DNA of 64,000 bases from Akkermansia muciniphila (GTDB taxonomy: Bacteria; Verrucomicrobiota; Kiritimatiellia; RFP12; JAAYNR01), in the NCBI GenBank assembly GCA_945870025.1, contig CAMBQN010000005.1, forward strand, positions 1 through 64,000, given 5' to 3'. The position numbers were made by a program, and so were the translations under genes. Shown in pieces: positions 54,299 to 62,447 of this stretch. The first letter of the stretch is position 1. Every line of letters starts with the position of its first letter. Below the pieces are notes generated by a model. It ran no database searches. It saw only the letters and a program-made list of their open reading frames with translations, and was not told the DNA's origin.

Positions 54299-54440
54299 GG
54301 CGCTTGCAAAACCCCTGCAAGTGCCGGTTTCAGGTTTCAGTGTTCAGGTTTCAGGAAGGCGCAACATCGTGTGGTTCTTCCTGACACCCGAAACCTGACA
54401 CCTGAACACTCCGCTTGCAAAACAGGGTTTTGCAAGCGCC
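54299..54440. repeat. Heptad hairpin element, copy 2
   Basis: Same build and orientation as 8509: a GCGCTTGCA...TGCAAG stem, CAGGTTTCAGTGTTCAGGTT heptads facing GAAACCTGACACCTGAACA, and CCGCTTGCAAAAC/GTTTTGCAAGCG at the right. It separates the two pilin units. It carries two more heptads than copy 1. The rest of 54148-54506 is the pilin leader and a terminator. Confidence 0.8.
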
Positions 54441-54452
54441 TCCCCTGCCATG

Positions 54453-54486
54453 AAAAAGACCGCGCTCAAGGCGCGGCCTTTTTTGT
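54453..54486. terminator. Intrinsic terminator, pilin copy 2
   Basis: AAAAAGACCGCGCTCAAGG continues into CGCGGCCTTTTTT: stem GACCGCGC/GCGCGGCC with A- and T-runs at the two sides. It is the duplicate of the terminator at 53714. Confidence 0.85.
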
Positions 54487-54506
54487 CTCATGAAACCAGT
54501 CGACGC

Positions 54507-54884
54507 TTACGGAGCAACGATGATAGCCTGTTCAGCGGTCGTATTATGATTGGTCACGCCCGAACTGCAGGCGACAAGCGGGGCGCCCACCGTTCCACCC
54601 AGTGTATAGACCGCATTACCCACTTTGCACACAGGCATCACTTCGCCCTTGACGAAAGGAGCGACATTGGTTGTCGTGGGCACTGCCGTCGCCGCTTGGT
54701 TCTCGGTCAACGCCCACTGATCAATGCCGTCGTAGATCAAGCGCTTGTTGTTTGAGCAGGTGGTCTTCTGCGTCGTTGTACGAGCCTTGATCAGGTTCGG
54801 AACGGCAATAACCGCCAGCAACGCAATGATCGCCACGACGATCATGATTTCGACCAGTGTGAACCCTTTTCTGTTGAATTTCAT
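54507..54884 (-). CDS. Type IV pilin-like / pseudopilin protein, copy 2
   Basis: 125 residues, the same prepilin leader and N-terminal helix as copy 1. It differs only at surface-type positions: CSNNKR for CANNKR, AATAVPTTTN for AASAVPTSTN, KVGNAVY for KVGSAVY and GAPLV for GSPLV. The duplicated unit includes the whole gene, about 145 bp of upstream DNA with the sigma-54 promoter, and the terminator, so each copy is an independent transcription unit. The heptad element between them is not duplicated. Confidence 0.92.
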   Translation of the reverse strand: MKFNRKGFTLVEIMIVVAIIALLAVIAVPNLIKARTTTQKTTCSNNKRLIYDGIDQWALTENQAATAVPTTTNVAPFVKGEVMPVCKVGNAVYTLGGTVGAPLVACSSGVTNHNTTAEQAIIVAP

Positions 54885-55007
54885 GATGTGAACCCTTCAC
54901 TTTCTTGTTGTGTCTGATTAACCAGAGTCACGTGCTTTTAGTTCCCGTCCGATTAAATCTTGCCCGACGCATCGTACGTCGGACCAGTCGGACTACGCTT
55001 AACTATA

Positions 55008-55024
55008 TGCAGTACCCGTGCCAA
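55008..55024 (-). promoter_or_regulatory. Sigma-54 promoter of pilin copy 2
   Basis: On the minus strand TTGGCACGGGTACTGCA, with GG and GC spaced by 10 bases. It is the duplicate of the promoter at 54271 and lies 124 bp before the ATG. Confidence 0.75.
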
Positions 55025-55076
55025 AGGCAAGAGGAATATGTTTTGCGATCGCCTGATTGATCCAGCGCCACTGAGA

Positions 55077-55214
55077 GGCGAATGACACTTACTTAAGGGG
55101 CTATTGCCCTCTTAATCGTAATCCTAATCTTGATCTTAATCTATTGGTGGAGAACGGATTACGATTATGATCAGGATTATGATTATGATCGGAAGCATCG
55201 CTTAAGTAATCGCC
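55077..55214. mobile_element. MITE-like element with TAATCN hexamer arms
   Basis: Ends GGCGA...TTACTTAAG (55077-55097) and CTTAAGTAATCGCC (55201-55214) are inverted. Between them run TAATCGTAATCCTAATCT hexamers (55111-55142) and, after CTATTGGTGGAGAACG, the opposing GATTACGATTATGATCAGG hexamers. The architecture equals that of the CAGCAATTC family with unrelated ends and unit. The stretch 54885-55424 holds no gene besides this element and the pilin promoter. Confidence 0.65.
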
Positions 55215-55335
55215 ATTGCACGTTTAGCCCCATATTCACTTCTGGGAGCCCGTTACCGGGGTGACCGGGCGATTTTTTCGCAAATATGAGAATAGACCGC
55301 GTCAGAAACGAAAACGAATGGCATCAGAATTCTAC

Positions 55336-55364
55336 TTGTATTCGCGCAATCGAGCTTCTACCAT
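55336..55364 (+). promoter_or_regulatory. Possible promoter of the exonuclease gene
   Basis: TTGTAT (55336-55341), a 17-bp spacer and TACCAT (55359-55364). The -10 is weak. Confidence 0.3.
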
Positions 55365-55424
55365 GGCGGCACGTTTACTGAAGCCATGACGATGCATGCG
55401 GTGGTACGCCACCACGGAGTGCCT

Positions 55425-56279
55425 ATGTTTAAGAGCATCCAGAAAGAGGTTTGGGCCTTTGATTGCGAATGGGTTCCCGACCCGCACGCGGGGATCGTCC
55501 TTCATGACCTGCCGCCCGCGACCCCTCCGCAGCGGGTGCTGGAGGCGATGTGGGCGCACGGAGGCGCCACAGCTGAAGACCCGACGCCGTTCCTGAAAAC
55601 CGTCCTTTGCCGCGTCATCTCGATCGCTGCCGTGCGCCGCCGCGTCGTCAACAACGTGCGCAAGCTCGACCTGCTCTGGCTGCCGCGCAAGCCCGACGAC
55701 CCCGGGGAGCAGACGGAGGTCTCCATCCTCTCCAAGTTCCTCGGCGCCGTGGGCAAGGCCAAGCCCCAGCTCGTGGGCTTCAACTCCCGCTCGTCCGACC
55801 TCAAGATCCTCGTCCAGCGCGCGGTGGTCAACGGCCTCTCCATCCCGGACTTCTGCCGCCGTCCCGACAAGCCGTGGGAAGGGTGCGATTACTTCGCGAG
55901 AGACAACGAGTGGCACATCGACATGATGGAGATCCTCGGGAGCTGGGGCGGTAAGAGCACCGTCTCGCTCAACGAAATCGCCCGGCTCTCCGGAATCCCA
56001 GGCAAGTTCGGCACCTGCGGCGACGACGTCGCCGGGCTTTGGCTGGCGGGCCGGTGGCGCGAGATCGTCGAATACAACTGCTTCGACGCGCTCACGACCT
56101 ACCTCGTCTGGCTGCGCATCGCCCATTTCAGCGGACTCTTCACCCCCGAACAGTACGCCGAGGAGGAGCAGGAGGTGCGCGACCTGATCTTCGAGCTGGC
56201 GGCTCAACCGGAAACCGCATTTGTTGAACGCTATCTAGAGGAATGGGACCGGCTGCAGGAGCTGTTGCCCGGAAAGTAA
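55425..56279 (+). CDS. Predicted PolB-like 3'-5' exonuclease
   Basis: 284 residues from ATG 55425 (GGAG upstream). An in-frame ATG at 55386 is possible, but the 13 extra residues look unlike the family. The RNase-H-fold DEDDy exonuclease motifs are present: Exo I VWAFDCEWVPD, Exo II LVGFNSRSSDLKIL and Exo III YNCFDALTTYLVW (Tyr-x3-Asp form). This matches the stand-alone family related to the proofreading domain of DNA polymerase B (DNA_pol_B_exo2). It is likely a DNA repair or processing nuclease. It lies 9 bp before deoC, so the two may share transcription. Confidence 0.85.
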   Translation: MFKSIQKEVWAFDCEWVPDPHAGIVLHDLPPATPPQRVLEAMWAHGGATAEDPTPFLKTVLCRVISIAAVRRRVVNNVRKLDLLWLPRKPDDPGEQTEVSILSKFLGAVGKAKPQLVGFNSRSSDLKILVQRAVVNGLSIPDFCRRPDKPWEGCDYFARDNEWHIDMMEILGSWGGKSTVSLNEIARLSGIPGKFGTCGDDVAGLWLAGRWREIVEYNCFDALTTYLVWLRIAHFSGLFTPEQYAEEEQEVRDLIFELAAQPETAFVERYLEEWDRLQELLPGK

Positions 56280-56288
56280 GGAGCGCCC

Positions 56289-56966
56289 ATGGAAGACCCC
56301 GCCGCGATCGCCCGCCTGATTGACCACGCCCTGCTGCAGCCGAACCTGACGGCCGCCGAACTTGAAACCGGCTGTCGCGATGCCGCCGCATGGCGCGTGG
56401 CCAGCGTCTGTATCCTGCCTCATGCCGTCGCCCGCTGCGCCGAGATCCTCAGCGGCAGCGGCGTCGCCACGAGCACGGTCATCGGTTTCCCGCACGGGGC
56501 CCACAGGTCCGTGATCAAGGCCGCCGAAGCCAGCCGCGCTTTGAACGACGGCGCACAAGAACTCGACATGGTTGTGAACATCTCCCAGGTGGTCTCCGGC
56601 GCCTGGCGCGAGGTCCACGAAGACATCCACGCCGTGCTCGCCGAAGTCCGCGAGCGTGGGGCCAGACTCAAGGTGATCTTCGAGACCTGCTACCTCGACG
56701 AGACGCAGAAGATTCGCCTCTGCGAGATCTGTTCGGAACTCGGCGTCGATTGGATCAAGACCTCGACCGGCTTCGGCCCGGCCGGCGCGACCGAAGCCGA
56801 CGTCCGCCTCATGCGCCGGCACAGCGCGCCGCAGGTGCAGATCAAGGCCTCGGGCGGCATTCGCGACCTCGCCGCCGTCGTCCGCTTCCGCGACCTTGGC
56901 TGCTCCCGGATCGGCTGCTCCCGCACCGGCGCGATCTTGCAGGCCTGCGGAGGGGGCGCCGGTTGA
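56289..56966 (+). CDS. deoC: Deoxyribose-phosphate aldolase
   Basis: A 225-residue TIM-barrel class I aldolase that splits 2-deoxyribose 5-phosphate into acetaldehyde and glyceraldehyde 3-phosphate during deoxynucleoside salvage. The Schiff-base lysine lies in WIKTSTGFGPAGAT, the second lysine in QIKASGGIRD, and ELDMVVNISQV and KVIFETCYLDE are also conserved. AAGGAG is 7 nt before the ATG. No deoA, deoB or deoD is present. The C-terminus is slightly short and ends CGGGAG. Confidence 0.93.
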   Translation: MEDPAAIARLIDHALLQPNLTAAELETGCRDAAAWRVASVCILPHAVARCAEILSGSGVATSTVIGFPHGAHRSVIKAAEASRALNDGAQELDMVVNISQVVSGAWREVHEDIHAVLAEVRERGARLKVIFETCYLDETQKIRLCEICSELGVDWIKTSTGFGPAGATEADVRLMRRHSAPQVQIKASGGIRDLAAVVRFRDLGCSRIGCSRTGAILQACGGGAG

Positions 56967-56989
56967 GTCTGGATCCGGCAATTGAATTC

Positions 56990-57016
56990 ACCACGAAGGC
57001 CACGAAGTGCACGAAG
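56990..57016 (+). repeat. 9-base-period repeat CACGAAGKS
   Basis: Three 9-base units, CCACGAAGG, CCACGAAGT and GCACGAAGA, directly in front of the next ATG. The last unit supplies the purines upstream of the start codon. Confidence 0.65.
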
Positions 57017-57022
57017 AGATAA

Positions 57023-57787
57023 ATGGACGCCTCTACCTTCACATCCGCCACCTGGGCGCTTCTGTTTGCGGCGGCCTTTCTCCAAGGCCTCTCCAAGGGC
57101 GGCATGCCCGGAGTCTCCATCCTCGCCATCCCGCTGGTCGCCATGGTCATTCCGGGCAAGGCCGCGAGCGGGATGATCCTGCCCATGCTGATCCTGGGCG
57201 ACGTGTTCGCGCTGGCGCACTGGCACCGCTCGGCGAGCTGGCGCGACCTGCGACACGCCCTGCCGTGGGCCGTGGCGGGCATTGTCGCGGGAACCGTGCT
57301 CATCGGACGCATCGACGACCGCCTCATGCGCCCGATCATCGGCTGGATCGTCCTCCTGATCCTGCTGATACACGTCTACCGGCTCTACCTGGCGCCCGGT
57401 CAGCCCGGTGCCAATCCGATCGAACACCCGCTGCGGCGACGGGCGCTCGCCGCCTGCATGGGCACACTGGGAGGCTTCACCACTATGCTGGCCAACGCCG
57501 CCGGACCCGTGATGACGATGCACTTCCTCGCGCGGCGCCTTCCCAAGGAGACCTTCCTGGGCACCAGCGCCTGGTTTTTCTTCCTGATCAATTGGATCAA
57601 AGTGCCGTTCATGCTCCATCTCCACATGATCACCCTGCCTAGCCTGAAAGTGAACCTGCTCATGACTCCCGCCCTTCTGGTCGGCGTCGCGGCAGGCGTC
57701 TTCATCGTGCGCCGTATCAACCAGCAGTCCTTCGACCTGGCCGTCACCCTCCTCACCGCTCTCGCCTGCGTGCGTTTACTGCTGTAA
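57023..57787 (+). CDS. TSUP (TauE/SafE) family permease
   Basis: 254 residues with about seven hydrophobic helices and the TSUP motifs: FLQGLSKGGMPGVSILAIPL in the first repeat and LGGFTTMLANAAGPVMTMHF in the second. The family exports or imports sulfite, sulfoacetate and related organic anions. The substrate here is unknown. The start codon follows a 9-base repeat (CACGAAGTGCACGAAG) that takes the place of a leader. A heptad hairpin element begins within 10 bp of the stop codon. Confidence 0.88.
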   Translation: MDASTFTSATWALLFAAAFLQGLSKGGMPGVSILAIPLVAMVIPGKAASGMILPMLILGDVFALAHWHRSASWRDLRHALPWAVAGIVAGTVLIGRIDDRLMRPIIGWIVLLILLIHVYRLYLAPGQPGANPIEHPLRRRALAACMGTLGGFTTMLANAAGPVMTMHFLARRLPKETFLGTSAWFFFLINWIKVPFMLHLHMITLPSLKVNLLMTPALLVGVAAGVFIVRRINQQSFDLAVTLLTALACVRLLL

Positions 57788-57793
57788 GCCCGA

Positions 57794-57947
57794 GCCGCCT
57801 GCATAACCCTGTTTTTGCAGTCGGAGTGTTCAGGTTTCAGGTTTCGGGTTTCAGGTAGTAGCTCGCTCAACCACAGTGAGTTGCGCGTTTTCTGAAACCT
57901 GAACACTGAAACCTGAAACCGGCGCTTGCAAGGGTTTGCAAGCGCCT
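57794..57947. repeat. Heptad hairpin element, copy 3 (opposite orientation)
   Basis: It begins 6 bp after the TSUP stop. The left part CTGCATAACCCTGTTTTTGCAG and the right stem GGCGCTTGCAAGG...TTGCAAGCGCC are the ends. The central arms CAGGTTTCAGGTTTCGGG and CTGAAACCTGAACACTGAAA are heptad-phased complements. Relative to 8509 the element is reversed. Confidence 0.8.
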
Positions 57948-57952
57948 CAGCC

Positions 57953-58089
57953 CTTGTTATCAAGCACTTATCAACAGTTGATAACAAGTTTTTCATAACT
58001 ACATAACATGTTGCACGCCTGTCACTTATGATGTAATAAACATGTTCACAACCTGTCAATTCGCAGGGTGTTGATAAGATGATGATAAC
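57953..58089. promoter_or_regulatory. AT-rich region with TTATCAAC palindromes before the HTH gene
   Basis: TTATCAACAGTTGATAA (57968-57984) is a perfect palindrome. CTTGTTATCAA (57953-57963) and TTGATAACAAG (57978-57988) form an overlapping 11-bp inverted repeat. GTTGATAAG and GATGATAAC recur at 58070 and 58081. The region between is AT-rich compared with the rest of the window. It could be the operator of the adjacent HTH protein. The units resemble DnaA boxes (TTATCAACA), but there are too few to call an origin. Confidence 0.5.
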
Positions 58090-58142
58090 TCGTTCTTGAT
58101 TTGCAGGCCCGATATCGGCGATAGTGTGCGCCTACGAAATCT

Positions 58143-58682
58143 ATGGAACGTTTATCTCCAGAACTGGCGGGGCGGCTGCGTGATGCGCGGCGCGTGAAGG
58201 GCTTGTCGCAGAATGCGCTCGCCCATGAGGCTGGCTGCACGCAATCGGCCGTGAGCATGATGGAGCTGGGGCGGCAGGACGCCGTGTCGCGCGAGACGTT
58301 GCGCAAGATCGGCGCGTTGCTGGATGTCGAGGTGGGCGAGCCGGACGCCGCACGGCTTGCGGGACGGGAATGCATGGCGGCTGGCGGGCGTGTCTGCTGT
58401 CCGCAGGCCGAGTGTCCCTCCAATGTCCCGTTTGCGGTTGCTGGAACGGTTGTTTTTCAGCCGCAGGCGCAGCCTGCCGGGCGTGCGGGGATCTACTGCG
58501 CCTATTGTGGCGAGGTGCTGCTGACGGCCTGTCCCGTCTGCGCGCGTCCGTTGAGCGAAGGCGGCCATTGCCGCGACTGCGGCGCGGCCTATGTGAATTC
58601 ACCCGCCGCGCCTGATCTGACGCCCGACGTCTGGGCCGCCGAACACCGCAAACAGATCGCCGAGTGGCGCGCATTGCTGTGA
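58143..58682 (+). CDS. XRE-type HTH regulator with C-terminal zinc ribbons
   Basis: 179 residues. Residues 5-65 form a Cro/C1-type helix-turn-helix (LRDARRVKGLSQNALAHEAG, then TQSAVSMMELGRQDAVS). Residues about 80-155 hold cysteine pairs CCPQAEC, YCAYCGE, CPVC and CRDCG, suggesting two zinc ribbons. The C-terminal helix has AEHRKQIAEWRALL. The combination suggests a DNA-binding sensor of metal, redox state or a protein partner. The palindromic AT-rich region just upstream is the likely autoregulatory site. Its stop codon is followed at once by a heptad hairpin element. Confidence 0.8.
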   Translation: MERLSPELAGRLRDARRVKGLSQNALAHEAGCTQSAVSMMELGRQDAVSRETLRKIGALLDVEVGEPDAARLAGRECMAAGGRVCCPQAECPSNVPFAVAGTVVFQPQAQPAGRAGIYCAYCGEVLLTACPVCARPLSEGGHCRDCGAAYVNSPAAPDLTPDVWAAEHRKQIAEWRALL

Positions 58683-58683
58683 G

Positions 58684-58808
58684 AGGCGCTTGCAAGAGAG
58701 GAGTCAGGAGTCAGAATACAGGAGTCAGAATAATCGAACACCCATTCTGAATACTGGCTTCTGAATACTGCGCTTGCAGAACCGACGAAGGAGGTTTTGC
58801 AAGCGTCT
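58684..58808. repeat. Heptad hairpin element, copy 4 (GAGTCAG unit)
   Basis: It fills exactly the gap between two convergent stop codons. Outer ends AGGCGCTTGCAA and TTGCAAGCGTCT are inverted. The arms use a different heptad: GAGTCAGGAGTCAGAATACA against TTCTGAATACTGGCTTCTG. A further stem GCGCTTGCAGAACC/GGTTTTGCAAGCG is at the right. Confidence 0.8.
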
Positions 58809-60811
58809 TATGGGCCGCGCTGCCAGGTGAGGATGGACAGATTGCCCTCTTCCGCCAGTTGGGCGAGATGCGTCTGGAGGGCGTCATCGATCACCTCATC
58901 GCGATCCCAGACGATGAGGAGCGTCCGCTTCGCGACGGCGCCTGACTGGCGGCGCTCGCTCATGATATCGGCCATGTCCTTCAGCATCTCACGGCAGGGT
59001 GCGTCACCGCTCATGATCGGAACATATCGACCGAACCACGCGGCATCGAATGCGAACTCGCTGCCGGTCGGCAGTTTCGACCCGCCATAGCGAATGATCG
59101 GCACGCGCCACAGCGGAATCTCGACAAACGTGATTTGTCTCTCGCCGCGGCGCAGCAGGCGCACATAGCGAACCAATTGCGGCGGCCAGGTGATCACTCC
59201 GTTGCCCAGCCACCGGCCAACCACGCCAAGCACGCGCAGCAGCATGCGCGCCCACTGTCCCAGCCGCTCCAGGACGTGAGGCAGCACGCGAAACAGATGG
59301 GCTTCCCGGTCATCCATCCACTGCGCCAGACGTTCCAGCCGTTGCACCCAAGCGCCCCGGTCCTGCCACAGCCTCAGACCCAACCGCGCCAGCGCCAGCG
59401 CCAGCGTCAATGCCAGAGCGGCCGTTCCTTTCCAGAGACTCCGTCCGGCGCAAGCCAGCCGCTGCGGGAGGGATTGACGGGCAGCCGCCCCTGCTGTTTC
59501 CATGCCCGGAGCCAAGCTGCGCCGCTTCAGCGTGGCGGTCAGTCGTGCAGAGAACCGTGATAAATCACGCAAAATCAGTTGCACCCGATCATCCATCCGT
59601 TCCAGGAAGCGGGTTGTGGCCTGCACACGCCGATGCCACGACGGCGCAATCCTGTTCCAATGGTCCAGCGCGAATCGGGCGCCGCGTGCCAGCATCCGGA
59701 CAAGCGCCTGCCAGCGCAGCAGCAGATAAGCCTGGGTCTTCGGCCACACCGTGTCGGCATGGTCCCCGAACCACGGAATAAACAGGGACAGCCGAGGCAC
59801 TGCGGGCATCGACTCCCAGATCGGGCGCTGGCCAAAATAGATCACGTTTTCGCCTTTTCGGAGCGCGCGTCCGAGGAAGACTTCGGGCGGCGCATACGGC
59901 TCATCGCCCGGTCGCAGCGCCTGCGTGGGGCGTTTGGGCGAGAACGCATCGATCGCCTCGCCCGACAGCGGCAGTGGCCACCACGTATTCCACGGCGCGT
60001 TAAACGTCACGACGTAATTCCACAGGATCGTCATCAGCACGGCAATCAACAGCAGATTGATCGCCATCCCGGAGAGGCGATGGATCTGATTGACGACGCG
60101 AAGCTGGGGACCTTTCAGGTAGATGGCTTTGTTCTCTGCCGCCCCTTCCTTGGCCAACTGCTCCGCCTTCTCCTTCTCGGCCTCCTCATCTGCATCAAGC
60201 GACGCGGAATCGTCGCCAGCGCCACCCAGTTGATTCGTACCCCCGACACCGGCCAGGTGATTCGTACCCCGGGCGCCGGCCAGGTGATTCGTACCCCGGG
60301 CACCGGCCAGGTGATTCGTACCCCGTGCGCCGGCCAGATTATTGGTAGCCGACGGGAGGGTGCGGACCTTTTTGCCTCCCTCGCGCCAGGTTGGCGTAGC
60401 GTCGGAATAGCCGCCCTGCTTGAGATCATCGGGACTATCCTCTGCAAAGGTCATTCCGGCGGCGAGCGATTCAGTCTTTTTTGGGGGGGCGCCCGCATCC
60501 GTGCCGACTTCTTCGCCCCTCTCCGCTGCTTCTGCTCTCTCCTGCGCGAGCGCCTCGGCCTCCGCCTTTTTCTGATCCGCCAGCGCTTTCTGAATCTCTT
60601 CGGTCCGGTCGAGTTTGACCACGCTAAACCAATACTCGGTACTCCAGCCGTAGAATAGCGAGGAGAGCATCGCCAGCCCCAATGCGAGGAGGTAGATTCG
60701 CGGCCGCGAGGCCTTGCGCATCACCTGCACCAGGACATACAGCGACCCAGCCGCGGCGATGAGCGCCAAAGCTCCCAGCAGACCCGTGTATGGAAAGAGT
60801 TTGTCGATCAT
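58808..60811 (-). CDS. Large inner-membrane protein of the second ExbB/ExbD operon
   Basis: 667 residues. Two N-terminal helices (LLGALALIAAAGSLYVLVQV, IYLLALGLAMLSSLFYGW), a charged Ala/Glu-rich segment (about 75-130), then four 9-residue repeats of form GTNHLAGAR (about 163-198; 27-bp repeats in DNA at 60225-60340), a third helix (MAINLLLIAVLMTILWNYVV), long Arg-rich helices, and a C-terminal alpha/beta part ending SAVAKRTLLIVWDRDEVIDD-like. Its start overlaps the stop of the DUF4159 gene by 4 bp. I do not recognise the family. The operon suggests that it works with the ExbB/ExbD motor. Confidence 0.72.
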   Translation of the reverse strand: MIDKLFPYTGLLGALALIAAAGSLYVLVQVMRKASRPRIYLLALGLAMLSSLFYGWSTEYWFSVVKLDRTEEIQKALADQKKAEAEALAQERAEAAERGEEVGTDAGAPPKKTESLAAGMTFAEDSPDDLKQGGYSDATPTWREGGKKVRTLPSATNNLAGARGTNHLAGARGTNHLAGARGTNHLAGVGGTNQLGGAGDDSASLDADEEAEKEKAEQLAKEGAAENKAIYLKGPQLRVVNQIHRLSGMAINLLLIAVLMTILWNYVVTFNAPWNTWWPLPLSGEAIDAFSPKRPTQALRPGDEPYAPPEVFLGRALRKGENVIYFGQRPIWESMPAVPRLSLFIPWFGDHADTVWPKTQAYLLLRWQALVRMLARGARFALDHWNRIAPSWHRRVQATTRFLERMDDRVQLILRDLSRFSARLTATLKRRSLAPGMETAGAAARQSLPQRLACAGRSLWKGTAALALTLALALARLGLRLWQDRGAWVQRLERLAQWMDDREAHLFRVLPHVLERLGQWARMLLRVLGVVGRWLGNGVITWPPQLVRYVRLLRRGERQITFVEIPLWRVPIIRYGGSKLPTGSEFAFDAAWFGRYVPIMSGDAPCREMLKDMADIMSERRQSGAVAKRTLLIVWDRDEVIDDALQTHLAQLAEEGNLSILTWQRGP

Positions 60812-62397
60812 TTTTTACGGAGCTTCCGCGTGAGTTCAAGATAATTGGTGAAGGAGTAATAGACGATGTTCACGCCCATCTCCAGCGCGCCATCGGCCTT
60901 CGCGGCGGACAGGCCACCACGGTTGTTCTTCCAGGCGTCGTTGATATCGCCCGGGTGATAGAAGACCGCCCAGCGCCCCTTGTACTTGATGCCCAGCGCC
61001 CGATTGCCACCGTGATGCCACAGGGGTGGCGCGCCGTTCGCAAATGAGAACGGAACTTGGAAGAGCATGTCATCGTCGGCGATGTTCAGTAACGGCTCTC
61101 CGGGGAAGACCTGCTGGATGAAGTTCCGGAAGCTTCCGTTCCACCCCGGGCTCCCGCAATCGGCAAACAGCATGCCTCCGCCCTGGAGGTACTCGCGCAT
61201 TATTTTGATCTCCCGGCCCGAAACCGAGATGCTGCCATCTCCGGTCATGTAGACGAACGGTGGCGCAAATCCCGGAGGATAGCGGGCCAGCAACGCGATG
61301 CCATGAGCCTCGGTCTTGGTCGAGGTCTTAAAGCCGGTCAGCGAACGGAAGAAGTCCAGGAAATTCAGGTCTGCGCGGGACTTGGTGTCCATCCCGTCAT
61401 CCCATCCAGAGCCGCTGTATTTCATCCGAATGAATCGGACGAGTCCCTCGTCCATCCCATCTGGCCAGCCACCCGTCTTGCCACCGCCAGCACCCATCAC
61501 TCCACCTTTGGAATGAACCCGGCTGGCATTGGTTGTGTAGACGGCTTGGGATTGTTTTTCGACCTCTTCGGCAACCTTGGAGTCGTCGATTTTCGGGAAG
61601 TCGAACAAGATCGGGGAGTATTTGTTAATGATCGGGCGTTTAATGGGCTTCTTCTTGACCTTGACCACGACTACTTTGGCGGCCACTGCGGGATCACCAC
61701 TGCCTTTTCTGATGCGATAAGGGGTGACACAACCGATGATCCCCAGGAGCCACGGCAGTATGAAGATGATGAAAAAGTGAAAGTTGAAGCTCGTCCACAG
61801 GCTCTTGCGATAGCACGGGTCGCTGCCATGTGTGCGCATATTTTCGAGAAACCGGTCTCCGGCAGCCGGTTCGGTCTCGTCGTTTCCAAGCCACTGGCGG
61901 ATCGCCGCGCGCCGCCACACCAGCAGATAGAGGCAGGCGATCGCCGCGCTTGCGAGCAGAACCGGCCAGAGGAGATCCCACCGCAACATGACCACGTCAT
62001 ATTGGACGAGCTTCTTCCCGTTGAGGCTCATCCCCTTCGTCATGATGACGCCGGTCGCCTGATACGCGACCGATCCGCACAGCAGCGCCAAGGCATAGAA
62101 GAGCAGGCAGGCCTTGCGGTAGAGACTGAGCGTAGTCCGATTGCGGAGGAAGATCCCTAGACCCGCCGTGAGCAGCATCAGCGTCGCCGTCAGACACGCG
62201 AACAGCGAGGTAAACAGGATCAGGCGGTCCACGCCCTCATAACCAAACGTCTCCGCGAGATCCACATGGGCCAGGCTCCACAGAAAATAGCGATCCGGCA
62301 GTTCCTGTGAAAAATAACCGCACCCCCACGCTGCCAGGCTCATCAAGAGACACAGCAGTGGCGGCCAGGTGAATAACTTATGTCGTCTGTTGGACAT
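60808..62397 (-). CDS. DUF4159-domain membrane protein
   Basis: 529 residues. At least four helices lie in the N-terminal half (LLCLLMSLAAWGCGYF, LTATLMLLTAGLGIFL, LLWPVLLASAAIACLYLLVW, IFILPWLLGIIGCV). A Gly-rich stretch (KGGVMGAGGGKTGGWPDGMD) follows. The C-terminal 220 residues form DUF4159 (ALLARYPPGFAPPFVYMTGD, LQGGGMLFADCGS, ALGIKYKGRWAVFYHPGDIN). DUF4159 resembles class I glutamine-amidotransferase folds and occurs with ExbB/ExbD or MoxR/BatA sets. No catalytic role is known. The ATG is 62397. It is translationally coupled to the next gene. Confidence 0.82.
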   Translation of the reverse strand: MSNRRHKLFTWPPLLCLLMSLAAWGCGYFSQELPDRYFLWSLAHVDLAETFGYEGVDRLILFTSLFACLTATLMLLTAGLGIFLRNRTTLSLYRKACLLFYALALLCGSVAYQATGVIMTKGMSLNGKKLVQYDVVMLRWDLLWPVLLASAAIACLYLLVWRRAAIRQWLGNDETEPAAGDRFLENMRTHGSDPCYRKSLWTSFNFHFFIIFILPWLLGIIGCVTPYRIRKGSGDPAVAAKVVVVKVKKKPIKRPIINKYSPILFDFPKIDDSKVAEEVEKQSQAVYTTNASRVHSKGGVMGAGGGKTGGWPDGMDEGLVRFIRMKYSGSGWDDGMDTKSRADLNFLDFFRSLTGFKTSTKTEAHGIALLARYPPGFAPPFVYMTGDGSISVSGREIKIMREYLQGGGMLFADCGSPGWNGSFRNFIQQVFPGEPLLNIADDDMLFQVPFSFANGAPPLWHHGGNRALGIKYKGRWAVFYHPGDINDAWKNNRGGLSAAKADGALEMGVNIVYYSFTNYLELTRKLRKK

Positions 62398-62447
62398 CTA
62401 TTTTCAGCGTCCGTTATGGTCACACGATGCAGACAGGGTGTCGTTGT

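Noticed and set aside
55249-55278. Terminator-like stem GCCCG...CGGGC followed by GATTTTTT
   Set aside because: The T-run points along the plus strand, but no plus-strand gene or clear promoter precedes it, and the stem has a bulge. A small RNA ending here is possible but unsupported.
57953-58089. Chromosomal replication origin
   Set aside because: Only two DnaA-box-like TTATCAACA units are present, with no dnaA, dnaN, gidA or parAB nearby, so the palindromes are better read as an operator.
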